DNA of 64,000 bases from Lucinisca nassula (Eukaryota > Mollusca > Bivalvia > Lucinida > Lucinidae), in the NCBI GenBank assembly GCA_963580285.1, contig CAUZLF010000230.1, positions 98,567-162,566 on the forward strand. The letters are read 5' to 3'. The notes under the pieces are model-generated. The model was not told the DNA's origin. It worked only from the letters and a program-made list of their open reading frames with translations, and made no database searches. Positions 43,540-54,360 of this stretch are shown here, piece after piece. Made by a program: the position numbers and the translations under genes. Numbering within the stretch: the first letter of the stretch is position 1; every line of letters starts with the position of its first letter.

Positions 43540-43935
43540 CTTCAAAGTGAGCAGAAAAATTGTCTCTGGGGACTTATCCATGAGCTTATGCCAGACTACT
43601 TAAAGCAGCTGTTTCAGAGATTTTTATTCAGAGAACCAGGGTATTAGGAGACTGCCGACATATGAACCCAACAGCCTTCTTCACTAGTTCACGTTCAGTC
43701 CTTCTCAAATTATATGGGAATCAACACTTTGACATGCCTCCTGGGTATTCCTTCTCATGGTGCTGTCACAGTCATATCTTCTGTTTACACAGGCTGCATG
43801 TCAGATGTTGAAATAACAAAGTTATCTGGCCTGCTAAACTTGCTTGAACCAAGGGATGTGACAGATAAATGCTTCATTTTGCGTATATTGTTTGCCACAA
43901 AAAGCGTCACACTCCATATTTTCCAATTTCAGATA
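43540..43935 (+). pseudogene. PIF/Harbinger- or ISL2EU-like DDE transposase fragment
   Basis: The ORF at 43714-43989 encodes LLGIPSHGAVTVISSVYTG, MSDVEITKLSGLLNLLEPRD and a decayed DKCFIL (family usually DKGF), the central part of DDE_Tnp_4-type transposases. Upstream, in other frames, a PSSLVHVQSFSNY-like segment marks the start of the catalytic region. Stops and frame changes on both sides and no TIRs found, so this is a relic of a DNA transposon. The C-terminal third of the ORF is A-rich and not transposase-like. Confidence 0.7.
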
Positions 43936-44041
43936 AGCAAAAAAATGAAGAAGCAAACACACGACAAAAAAAAAATAATCTCGAAGTGAAGTCAATGGTA
44001 TTGCTTAGGATCCATACCGACGAATCAAGGAAACCATATAT

Positions 44042-44716
44042 TTGAGACTCCATTTTGATGGTTTGATCAGTCAGATTTACCCCCTAGAACTTCAGTTAAA
44101 TAAAGCAAATTCTTCTGATACCGAGGCCCCGTTTTTGGATTTACATCTATCTATTGTAGATGGATTTGTTTCGTGCAAAATTTATGATAAACGCGATGAC
44201 TTTGATTTTGAGATTGTAAATTTTCCTTTTTTGGATGGTGATGTTCCTCGTGCGCCATCCTATGGCGTTTATATTTCGCAATTAATTCGATTTGCTAGAG
44301 TGTGTAGTCATGTAACTGACTTCAACACTCGTAATAAATTATTAACGGCTAAACTCCTTAATCAGGGTTATCGGTACCATAAACTACGCAAAGCCTTTTC
44401 AAAATTTTATAGACGCCATTCTGATTTAATTTCAAAATTCAATATTGGACTTAAATCTCTACTGCAACAAGGTCTATCGGAACGCGAATTTTATGGTGAC
44501 TTAGTATATAAATTCAGAAAAATATATAACCGCAATGACTTCAGCACCCAATTTCGTAAAATCATTCTTCGATATAAAAAGATTGGGTACAACATGGATA
44601 TTATACGACAGACTGCATGCATGGTAGTTAACCCAATCACGGTTGGCGACTTTGCTTCCCTCTTTAATTGCACGCCGGTGGGTCAGGCCTCAGATTCTAT
44701 GACGGCTCCAACGTAA
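44042..44716 (+). CDS. Penelope-like RT C-terminal part (open, truncated element)
   Basis: 224 codons without a stop, starting outside the element at a fortuitous ATG. It covers the region after the RT active site: FLDLHLSIVDGFVSCKIYDK, YGVYISQLIRFAR, TAKLLNQGYRYHKLRKAFSK, RRHSDLISKF, GLKSLLQQGLS, FRKIILRYKKIGYNMDII and the end SDSMTAPT. In Penelope-like elements this is the thumb and RT C-terminus; there is no GIY-YIG domain after it, which agrees with the N-terminal-endonuclease (Naiad) layout. Not functional alone because motifs A to C are missing. Confidence 0.8.
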   Translation: MRLHFDGLISQIYPLELQLNKANSSDTEAPFLDLHLSIVDGFVSCKIYDKRDDFDFEIVNFPFLDGDVPRAPSYGVYISQLIRFARVCSHVTDFNTRNKLLTAKLLNQGYRYHKLRKAFSKFYRRHSDLISKFNIGLKSLLQQGLSEREFYGDLVYKFRKIYNRNDFSTQFRKIILRYKKIGYNMDIIRQTACMVVNPITVGDFASLFNCTPVGQASDSMTAPT

Positions 44717-45283
44717 AGGCTTATTGAAAATTAAAGAGATAATGTTGGTTGGTGCCTGATGCTCTGTCTCTGGTCGGGCTCATCGGAGTCTAACTGTTGG
44801 TTTTCTTTCGCTCCAGCATTTCAGTGGTTTCTTGCTGTCGAGTCCTCACCGTTGTCTCACCTCTGTGGTTCTTTGATTTCTGTGTTCACGAAGATGTTGC
44901 ACTGATGAGTTAGGAGGCCTTCATGCAGACTGAACAAATTATTTGTCTAAATCGCGACGGAAGTAAGGGCGAGGATTGTGGCCACGTAAAATCGATTTAA
45001 GCCCCCCAGTGGAAATCTTCCACTGACCGTTCCAAGGCGGCTCTTCTGTGGCGATTTATTTATGTTGTTGTTTGTTACTTACTGTGTGTATCACTTGTGT
45101 CTTTTAATTTTGGATGGCCATATGGCCATTTTGTGGGAAAGTAACTGTCCATATGGCCTTCCTTTGTTTAGGTTTCCATTATGGTCTGGTCGCTTAATGT
45201 TTGTATTTCTTTCCCTTTGGTGTCTTTTATGGATGGAGTAAGTTAATTGTATCAATTCCTGATCTTTGTTTTACTTCTACTTT
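44052..45283 (+). mobile_element. Penelope-like element, copy n, 5'-truncated
   Basis: Begins in RT after motif C (ATTTTGATGGTTTGATCAG) and is intact to the tip ACTTCTACTTT; good reference for the family's 3' half. Confidence 0.9.
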
Positions 45284-45412
45284 CTATGGCCCCTTTCATT
45301 AGCATTTGTTTTATAACCCATGTTTAATACATATTTCTTAAAGTGCACTTCCTTCAATTCTGGCAGGAATTGTTGTTTACCTCTTTTCTCATAGTCTAGA
45401 GGCTATAGAAGA
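45284..45412. other. No gene seen
   Basis: Short spacer. Confidence 0.5.
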
Positions 45413-45600
45413 TAGAAATGAAGGCAATGATCAGGAATCTACACAAGTAACCTACACCGCTTATCCGAGACACCAAATATCGAGAAAAACATCATGAACA
45501 TGAATTAAGACCTGAATTAAGTAAATAGATCCCGATGGAAAATCCTTTGCAGAAAGCCAAAAGGACAGTTACTTTCCCACAAAATGGACGATTGGCAATC
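45413..45600 (-). mobile_element. Penelope-like subfamily-B tip, copy o
   Basis: GATAGAAATGAAGGCAATGATC to TTTTGTGGGAAAG equivalent on the minus strand, diverged. Confidence 0.7.
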
Positions 45601-45841
45601 CTGCCATCACTGAAGGTCCTGATCAGACTGTGTGGATGCGCAGTCTGAAATGAGTCTTCACTGGTTGCATGTTTTGAAGTAGGTTTTGTGATGCACAGTC
45701 TCATATAACACTTAAGCTGGTCACTCGTATACAGACCCGCCCATCGGAGTTTGAAGAAAGAGATGGGCTGCAATATGCTTCCAAACAGAGCTGAAACAGA
45801 CCACACACGAGAACGGGTAAACCGCTGAGAGGATCTAAAAA
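45601..45841 (+). mobile_element. Spacer with 5' part of an AAAC-type retroposon
   Basis: From about 45760 (GGGCTGCAATATGCTTCC) to AAACCGCTGAGAGGATCTAA matches the start of the 58508-58788 family; it is cut by copy p. Confidence 0.6.
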
Positions 45842-46671
45842 GAAGAAGTAAAACAAAGATCAGGAATCGATACAATTAACTTACTCCACCCATCAAAGAC
45901 ACGTTGCCACAATCCTCGCCCTTACTTCTGTCGCGCTTTAGACAAATAATTTGTTCAGTCCACATGAAGGCATCCTAACTCATCAGTGCAACATCTCCGT
46001 GCACCCAAAAAATCAAAGAACAACAGAGGTGAGACAACGGTCAGGACTCGACAGCAAGAAACCACTGAAATGCTGGAGCAAAAGAAAACCAACAGCTAGA
46101 CTCCGATGGGCCCGACCAGAGACAGAGCATCAGGCACCAACCAACATTACCTTGACTTAGATCTCTCTAATTCTCAATAAGCCTTTACGTTGGAACCGTC
46201 ATAGAATCTGAGGCCTGACCCACCGGCGTGCAATTAAAGAGGCAAGCAAAGTTGCCAATCGTGAATGGGTTAACTACCATGCATGCAGTCTGTCGTATAA
46301 AAAGTAGAAGTAAAACAAAGATCTGGAAAATCCATGTTGTACTCAGTCTTTTTATATCGAAGAATGATTTTACGAAATTTTGTGCCGAAGTCATTGCGGT
46401 TATATATTTTTCTGAATTTATTTACGAAGTCACCATAAAATTCGGGTTCCGACAGACCTTGTTGCAGAAGAGATTTAAGTCCAATATTGAATTTTGAAAT
46501 TAAATCAGAATGGCGTCTATAAATTTTGAAAAGGCTTTGCGTAGTTTATGGTACCGATAACCCTGATTAAGAAGTTTAGCCGTTAATAATTTATTACGAG
46601 TGTTGAAGTCAGTTACATGACTACACACTCTAGCAACTCGAATTAACTGCGAAATATAAACGCCATAGGAT
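45842..46671 (-). mobile_element. Penelope-like element, copy p, with internal deletion and micro-insertion
   Basis: Minus strand. The tip and last ~65 nt are joined directly to the GCCACAATCCTCGCCC segment, so about 200 nt of the 3' region are deleted; RT C-terminal coding continues to YGVYISQLIR. At 46301-46326 a second tip of only 26 nt (AAAGTAGAAGTAAAACAAAG...) is embedded in the coding part. Confidence 0.85.
46301..46326 (-). mobile_element. 26-nt Penelope-like tip micro-insertion
   Basis: AAAGTAGAAGTAAAACAAAG followed by ATCTGG sits between GTCGTATAA and ATCCATGTTGTAC of the host copy. It equals the terminal nucleotides of the family. Confidence 0.8.
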
Positions 46672-47395
46672 GACGCCTGCCAAGGCATAGTGGTGCGAGT
46701 TGGGCCGTCCATGCTTAGAATATGTTCTAGACGGGGTTATCTTTTGGAAGCAATGAATACACCACAGAACTGGAAAATATTGACATGTTTTCTGGGCCAG
46801 ACTAGCTAGCCTCGGCCATTTAGGCCTCATCAGTGACCCTCAAATATTTTCAAAATTTTACAATGGAATCAATGATCCCAAAGGACAAGACAAAATAAAC
46901 TACACATGATGTAGGGCAGGGAGACATTTTACGGCCGCCACACATTCCCAGAAAACAGCTGTAGTGACGTTAAATATGTTCTAGACGGGGTTATCTTTTG
47001 GAAGCAATGAATACACCACAGAACTGGAAAATATGGACATGTTTTCTGGGCCAGACTAGCTAGCCTCGACCATTTAGGCCTCATCAGTGACCCTCAAATA
47101 TTTTCAAATTTTTACAATGGAATCAATGATCCCAAAGGACAAGAAAATATAAACTACACTATGATGTAGGGCAGGGAGACATTTTACGGCCGCCACACAT
47201 TCCCAGACAACAGCTGTAGTGACGTTAAATATGTTCTAGACGGGGTTATCTTTTGGAAGCAATGAATACCCTATTGGTTTCATTGGGCGACAGTGTTTGA
47301 CATGTCATTTCATCTCAATGTCCCACAAAATCCAAAATGACCTATAGTTTTGGCGGAGACGTTAAACCTCAAATCAAACAAACCAACAAACAAAT
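46672..47395 (+). mobile_element. AAAC-tailed retroposon split by a 255-bp tandem repeat
   Basis: Retroposon part 1 (GCCTGCCAAGGCATAGTGGTG to GTCCATGCT) and part 2 (ACCCTATTGGTTTCATTGGG to AAACCTCAAATCAAACAAAC) flank the array 46714-47268. Confidence 0.75.
46714..47268 (+). repeat. Tandem repeat, ~255-bp unit, 2.2 copies
   Basis: TATGTTCTAGACGGGGTTAT begins at 46721, 46975 and 47230. It shares GCCTCATCAGTGACCCT, GGGAGACATTTTACGGCCGCC and CAGCTGTAGTGACGTTAAAT-like words with the 382-bp units at 31819 and 60627, so both are branches of one family. Confidence 0.85.
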
Positions 47396-47668
47396 CACCC
47401 GTATAAAATGTAATGTTAGAGTTGAGAGCACGCTTCGTTGATGTTTTTGCCACTTTAATAAATAAGTGCCTAAATCAGAAGTGCGGTACACTATCCATAG
47501 GAAATGTGATATGTAGTTGTTTACATTTCTTATCTTAACTGATTATTTTTCCATGAATTCGTTTGATAGGTCAAAAGAGCAAAACAAACAGAGCTTTGTG
47601 TCAAAATATTAAAAAGTTAGAGAACCAGCCTCTGTACCCTAAGCTGAAACACTTTTCCCTTTAACATT
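47396..47668. other. No gene seen
   Basis: AT-rich spacer. Confidence 0.5.
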
Positions 47669-48171
47669 CAGTGTAACCTCCATTAAACAGCCATCCTCGG
47701 AAAACTCCAAAACTGGCTGTTTAAGGAAGGTGGCTGTTCAACAGTCGGTAAATGTCCGGGATGATGTATGGATTGTTATCGATGGCCATTAAATGATGAT
47801 TACTGAAGACCGCTCAGCATGAATGTACTAAAAGAAAAATAAATGATGGAGAAGTGTCATATGACACTTCTCCATCATTTATGTTTCTTTTCATTTGCTT
47901 ATAATACAGGTATCACAATTGTAAGTATGGGAAAAATAAATTTTGAAAGAAATAAATACACCAGAAGAGAAATTCCTATTTTTACATCTGATGTTTTGCT
48001 ATTGAGTTAACACTTGCTGTTTAATAGAGGGAAATTAGATTTGGTAAGGTGGCTGCTAGCTGCTGCTGAGCAGAGGTAAAATATACAGCAAAATGCTATG
48101 GGAGGAATTATTTTGGCTGCTGAAGAGAGGTGGCTGCTTAACAGAGGTGACCATCAATGGAGGTTTTACTG
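47669..48171. mobile_element. Non-autonomous DNA element with CAGT...ACTG ends
   Basis: Ends CAGTGTAACCTCCATTAAAC and (inverted) CAGTAAAACCTCCATTGATG, followed inward by AACAGCCA / TGGCTGCTTAACAG. No coding. It carries a perfect 44-bp palindrome at 47839-47882. Confidence 0.6.
47839..47882. repeat. 44-bp perfect palindrome
   Basis: Arms of 22 bp (ATAAATGATGGAGAAGTGTC plus AT) meet with no spacer at 47860/47861. With one mismatch per arm the symmetry extends about 9 bp further on each side (AAAAGAAA). Confidence 0.9.
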
Positions 48172-48694
48172 TTTGTGACTTCCTCCTAAAGATAACTTTT
48201 TGGATTTAAAGAAAAAAATGTTAGGAATTAATATTCTACCCTGACCTCTTCCATTACATGATGTGACATTTGGTTGCTAATATTTTCAGCCAGCTTATAA
48301 GTATGATGCCAGCTTAGTCTCGTTCTGGATATATATTAATATTAATGAGCAATAATATTAAGAAAGGTCTATGACTCATTGAGTTCTTTTTATTTCAAAA
48401 TTTATATATAAAAAAAAAAAAAAAAAAGGTTAACCAGGTCCTCTACTCCTCGCTAGAAATCTGTTAAACTGGTTTCAAGGCTTTTGGTTCATTACTTTCC
48501 ATGATTTTTGCTTAATCCTGATGAGAAAAAAAATAAGCGTCAGCTATTTTGTCTGTGAAATTTGCAAAACCTTAGCAGGTATGGTTAAATATATGTTATG
48601 CATCAAAACGCATGCAAGGTATAAAGGTCCAAAATTAAAAGGGCCCATTAGACATAAAGTGAATTAAAAAAAAAAAACAGTGCTTCAGCTGAAG
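48172..48694. other. No gene seen
   Basis: AT-rich, A run at about 48410-48427. Confidence 0.5.
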
Positions 48695-50990
48695 TGCACG
48701 ACCCGCCGGATGCTTTTAGCTTTATGAGTGTTACCATATATGGGTATGGTGGCCATTTTGGTCATGTGACCTAGACCTAAAACGGTTCCCCAAATAAATG
48801 CGCCTTATCGTAAGGAGCAAAAATATATCTTATACTTTAGTACTGTATTCTGAATCGTTTTCAGGATAAAATGCATTCTCACTTTTCAAATACAAAAGCA
48901 TGTGTGTCAAAGTTTGACCTAGGCACAAAGAAGGTCAAGGTCAACCCAGGGTCACCATTTTAGCAATTTATGATGGGCCTACGTCCCAGATGCTATTTAT
49001 CAAGTTTCGTGGAAATCTGCCCAGTGGTTCTGGTGAAGACTATTTTTGAAGGGTTTTTACCATATATGGCTTGGCGGCCATTTTGGTCATGTGACCTGGA
49101 CCCCATGAGCAAATTTTGGTTTCCCCCATACCATAGAGGCTCCATGTGAAATTTGACTTAAATCGGCTTAACGGTTTCCGAGGAGAAGCAGTTCGAAAAT
49201 TTTCACATTTTTCGCCTCGGCGAGGCTATACCAAATGGAATGTAATATTTCGCAAATTCATTGGTAAGATCTCATTGATATCTATCAGTATGCCAAAAAT
49301 TGTTTAAATATTCCAAGCCGTTAAGTCACTATCACCAATTTTCACAAACGGGTTACGGACGGACAGACAGACAGACCATATATGGCTTGGCGGCCATTTT
49401 GGTCATGTGACCTGGACCCCATGAGCAAATTTTGGTTTCCCCCATCCCATAGAGGCTTCTTGCTGTCGAGTCCTCACCGTTGTCTCACCTCTGTGGTTCT
49501 TTGATTTCTGTGTTCACGGAGATGTTGCACTGATGAGTTAGGAGGCTTTCATGCGGACTGAACAAATTATTTGTCTAAATCGCGACGGAAGTAAGGGCGA
49601 GGATTGTGGCCACGTAAAATCGATTTAAGCCCCCCAGTGGAAATCTTCCACTGACCGTTCCAAGGCGGCTCTTCTGTGGCGGTTTGTTTATGTTGTTGTT
49701 TGTTACTTACTGTGTGTATCACTTGTGTCTTTTAATTTTGGATGGCCATATGGCCATTTTGTGGGAAAGTAACTGTCCATATGGCCTTCCTTTGTTTAGG
49801 TTTCCATTATGGTCTGGTCGCTTAATGTTTGTATTTCTTTCCCTTTGGTGTCTTTTATGGATGGAGTAAGTTAATTGTATCAATTCCTGATCTTTGTTTT
49901 ACTTCTACTTTTCATATGAAATTTGATTTCAATCGGCCTAACGGTTCCGAGGACAAGCAGTTCGAAAATTTTCACATTTTTCGCCTCGGCGAGGCTATAC
50001 TTAATGGAATGTAATATTTCGCAAGTTCATTGGTTAGATCTCAATGATATCTATCAGTATGCCAAAAATTGTTTAAATATTCCAAGCGGTTAAGTCACTA
50101 TCACCAATTTTCACAAACGGGCTACGGACGGACCTAAAGAAGGTATAGGTCAACCCAGGGTCACCATTTTAGCAATTTATGATGGACCTACGTCCCAGAT
50201 GCAATTTATCAAGTTTCGTGGAAATCTGCCCAGTGGTTCTGGCGAAGACTATTTTTGAAGGGTTTTTACCATATATGGCTTGGCGGCCATTTTGGTCATG
50301 TGACCTGGACCCGATGAGCAAATTTTGGTTTCCCTATCCCATAGAGGCTCCATATGAAATTTGACTTCAATCGGTCCAACGCTTCCGAGGAGAAGCAGTT
50401 CGAAAATTTTCAAATTTTTCGCCTCGGCGAGGTTATACTAAATGGAATGTAATATTTCGCAAGTTCATTGGTTAGATCTCATTGATATCTATCAGTATGC
50501 CAAAAATTGTTTAAATATTCCAAGCGGTTAAGTCACTATCACCAATTTTCACAAACAGGTTACGGACGGACAAACAGACAGACCATATACGGCTTTGCGG
50601 CCATTTTGGTCATGTGACCTGGACCCCATGAGCAAATTTTGGTTTCCCCCATCCCATAGAGGCTCCATATGAAATTTGACTTCAATCGGCCCAACGGTTT
50701 CGAGGAGAAGCAGTTCGAAAATTTTCACATTTTTCGCCTCGGCGAGGCTATACTAAATGGAATGTAATATTTCTCAAGTTCATTGGTTAGATCTAATTGA
50801 TATCTATCAGTATGCCAAAAATTGTTTAAATATTACAAGCGATTAAGTAACTATCACCAATTTTCACAAACGGGTTACGGACGGACAGACAGACTGACAG
50901 ACTGACAGAATAACCGAATGACACGGTGATTTTAGGGCACTCTTAGAAATCAACTGACTTCAGTCGGTTGCTTTTTCTGCGGGTCGTGCA
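48695..50990. mobile_element. TIR element Y with internal ~315-bp tandem repeats
   Basis: Outer 12-bp inverted repeats TGCACGACCCGC and GCGGGTCGTGCA. Inside, units beginning ACCATATATGGCTTGGCGGCC occur at about 49059, 49374, 50269 and 50583, each ending ACGGGTTACGGACGGACAG. One unit is split by Penelope-like copy q. ORFs are spurious and there is no transposase. Confidence 0.7.
49456..49911 (+). mobile_element. Penelope-like 3' region, copy q, in element Y
   Basis: TCTTGCTGTCGAGTCC to ACTTCTACTTT. Neighbouring Y units show the empty site GAGGCTCCATATGAAA; here it reads GAGGCT, element, TCATATGAAA, so about one base is changed and no duplication is seen. Confidence 0.9.
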
Positions 50991-51053
50991 ATATTCAAAA
51001 ATTAATCTTGACAGCTTCTGATCACCACCAATCTATTCACCAAAGCTATAGAT

Positions 51054-51165
51054 GATCAAGAAAGCACGCCTATATAATTTTGAGCCCCTTAAACCCCACT
51101 TTTACATAGTAAAACTGGGGTTCACAGGGTAAAACCTTATTTTTCTAATTTCTGATCAAAATAAA
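51054..51165 (+). mobile_element. Half of a foldback MITE, cut by G3
   Basis: GATCAAGAAAGCACGCCTAT and AGTAAAACTGGGGTTCACAG match the left half of MITE 1; the G3 LTR begins immediately after, so G3 probably inserted into it. Confidence 0.6.
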
Positions 51166-52193
51166 TGTCATAGATGTAGTTTTTCGGTTCGATCCGGTTT
51201 TAGGTGTCGTGTTTCCGACGCACGGCAGCAAGCTTACTAGTCTATCTTTTATGTCATTGGCCTTGCTGCAAACATTTCAGCAACTGACACGTACCACACT
51301 GTAACTGTAAAATTATTGTTTTTACCTATCATTTTTATGTTTTGAGCATTGCCAGGGTGAATGCGTTTGTATGGTTGGCTATCCTAACTCTCTAACCCTG
51401 CATGTGTCCTTTTGCACACTTCATACCACAAGTTTTACCGCCTGAAATCAGTTGGACTGAAGAAGGCATCTGCCATTCAGGCTTCATATATCTTCTTGTA
51501 TAGACCGTCATTGTCTTACATTGGAATTATTTGCAGATGTCATAGCCAGGTATTAATTTCTTGTTCTGTAACATGTTTATTCTATTGTTATTTTCTTAGT
51601 TCTTCATTCTGAACATTGAACATTTTTCATAATTTGCCATTTTGCTTTAGCTACATATTACCGCTGTTGCTCATGCTCAACAATTGAATTTTCACCATAT
51701 TGCTTGCATTTAAAAAAAGTCAGTACAAGCTGCAAAGGTTGCTTATCTAGCGTATTCTAGCTTTATTCTTGAATGGTTTACTAAGTTATAATGTTCTCGG
51801 CCTGTGTTAGAGTTTCATTGCCATGAAATTCTTCACACGTATCATTTTCATTGTCAACCTTACATCTGGCTCGGGGGCCTATACGGGTGTATTCACAACC
51901 CAAAACCCCCACTCATCCATGCATTTCATCCCAGCAAAGTGTGTCCTGTCGTTCACCGTTTTCTGTGCACATTTTCCTATTAATGTTAACTGCTGTCATT
52001 CATCCGTATTAATATAGGTGGATGATTTATATGTACTAAAGAATATATCAAGCAGTAGCTATTTGTAATGTCCTGTAGATAGGTTATTGTCATTCGTGTT
52101 TGTTTGTAGGACACCATTTTTGGTGTATATAAACATCCGTCAGAAATCGATTGCCTGGGTCTTCATTATCATCCTGCTGCTCACCCGGCGACA
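51166..52193 (+). repeat. 5' LTR of G3 (1028 bp)
   Basis: Begins TGTCATAGATGTAG and ends CACCCGGCGACA, a TGTC/GACA inverted end. Its first ~230 bp recur at 60398. TATA box at 52126-52133 (GTATATAAAC), only ~65 bp before the LTR end, so R and U5 are very short. Confidence 0.85.
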
Positions 52194-52195
52194 AA

Positions 52196-52213
52196 TGGCG
52201 CCAACCACAGAAT
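52196..52213 (+). promoter_or_regulatory. Primer-binding site of G3
   Basis: TGGCGCCAACCACAGAAT starts 2 nt after the 5' LTR, the expected tRNA-complementary site that opens with TGG. Confidence 0.65.
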
Positions 52214-52215
52214 CG

Positions 52216-54360
52216 AACTCGTAACAGGGTTGTTCTGGTTTCCTTCAAGAATATATCATCATCATCATCATCACCATCATGATCATGCTGGATTTGTACT
52301 AAATCAACATGTGTTACAGTGGCGTTTAAATGGCCATATTACGTGTTTGTGTGCACATAATATTTTTTTCATTGCGTCACGAGTTATGGACAATGGTATA
52401 TCCAGGGGTTGATTTTGGTGGACACTGTAATAGCCAGTGATATTTATCGATTCGCCACGGATCAAATTATATTAATAATGACATCCCCGTGTATGAATAA
52501 CAATTTATTTGTGATATTTATGTGTGTGTCTGTGTGTGTGTTTGTGTGTGTGTGTGTTATTTTCTATACATTATATACATTATTTGAATTATTATATATA
52601 TTATATATGTATTTCATATATATATTGTTATATATGTGGAATATATATAAAATATTTGACTTAGTTTCTTTAATGTATATGTAATTTGAATTATTCTATA
52701 TATTATATACATTTTTTGAATTTTTTCTATATGTTATATATGTTTTATGTTTTTCTTTGTATCATGTTATACATGTTATATGTGGTGAATACCATGTTCA
52801 AATACAGCGAAGCTGATCAGGATAAGTGTATATATGAATATTTAATCTTTGCTAATTTATTCATAGTGGTTAGAAAAAAAAATTGTGCACAGTTATATCG
52901 TCTCACATTTTTGTTAAATTTTTAACATTCCCGTGAAGACGATAGAACAAGACAATTTCTATGATCACGGTGCCATTGTATATAGTTATGTGTTGTCTTT
53001 TTGTAATGACATTGTGGCATAAGCCCTAACTTAGGTTTCACTCACTAACACAACTAATGTTTATGTTCAGGACGGATGTGAAGACTGTGTGATTTTTAAC
53101 TGAAATCATTTTAATTTATATTGGCTTCAATTTTCTGGAATCTTATTATTCCTATTTTGTTGTAGGTACGTATTCTGTTTCCTGAATTGTTAAGTGCAAT
53201 AATGTCACAGAAAAGGTTAAAGTCATAGATATGGTTCATCAGACAGGTAGGAACTTTATTTTTCCAATTTGTTTCAGACAGATCTGTGCATTTAATTTCT
53301 GTCCGTGTTCCCAATTACTTTGTGTTAGTTAAGCATGACTTTAATATCATGTCTGTCCGTCCGTCCGTCCGTCTGTGCGACTACATTTACAATAGCAACT
53401 ACAGTTCTGTATTGATTGTTAATTGTCTGTCGTACGTTAAACTTTATATGACGAAGTGTCATTGATATGACATGGTACATTGCCTTGACATAGCATCTTC
53501 ATATAACATCATGTTATAGCATTAATGTTATAGAGCTGCAACTGCATGTATGTTTTTGTTTGTTTGTTTCTTTTGACGTTTAACGTCCCCGTCAACACTC
53601 TAAAGGTCATTTTGGAGACGCTGCTTCCAATTTTGTGGGACTTTTACCCGACAATGAGATGAAATGACATCTACAGCCCTGTCGCCCAATAAAACCACTA
53701 CGGTTTATAACTGCATGTATGTGATTTGACTTTAAACCTACAACTGTATTGTTTATAATTTTGTTTATGCATTTGTGATCATTGCTCAAGTGAGGTGAGT
53801 CGGTGAGTCCACTTCTATATCTGCAACTGCAATCTTGTATCAAGTGGTACCAGACTGTATAGCTGCAACTGCAGTTTATTGAATTTGTGATTTTTTCCTA
53901 AAGTGTGTTGTGCAATTGCAAAAAATTTCAAAGTTTTCACATACAACTTCAACTGCAATTTCTTGAATTTAACTTAGTGTTCTTGCTTTATAGTGTATAA
54001 CTGAATTTGCAGATTTTGTAAACTAGCTTTCTGTGACAGTAGTGTGCTTGTGCCTACAACAACATTATCAGTTCTTTAATATTATTGTTCTGATGACTAG
54101 TTGAACAAATAGAAAAATACTTAGAAAAAACTTGGAATTTAAAAGGGAGACTACACAAGCATGTTTTTTTTTTTTGTTATCTAACAGTAAAGGCTTTAGT
54201 TTAAAACCACATTTAGATTTATTGAAAGAATTTAATCATATTATTGAAATTATTTGTGAATCTGCAGCTCAGTTACAAAGATATCTAAATCGGCTTAATA
54301 GAAATTTATCTAAAAAGGTTTTCAACATGGGCAGCTGCTTCTTTACATATTTTTAGGCAC
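52216..54360 (+). other. G3 leader, low complexity, no gene
   Basis: (ATC)n at about 52254-52275, (TG)n near 52520-52560 followed by TATA-rich repeats to 52790, (GTCC)n near 53348-53370. ORFs here are repeat translations; the ORF 54132-54356 might be the very start of gag but has no clear motif. Confidence 0.5.
53562..53710 (-). mobile_element. Short AAAC-tailed retroposon fragment in G3 leader
   Basis: From the reversed tail GTTTGTTTGTTTC to AATAAAACCACTACGGTTTATAA; truncated minus-strand copy of the 58508-58788 family. Confidence 0.75.

Noticed and set aside
44800..45000. SECIS element in the Penelope-like 3' region (ATGA...TGA at the CTGATGAG segment)
   Set aside because: The distance between the quartets is too short and there is no apical AA at the needed place; not enough to support a SECIS by eye.
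52500..52925. Coding ORFs rich in Tyr/Ile/Met
   Set aside because: They arise from TG and TATA-type low-complexity DNA in the G3 leader.
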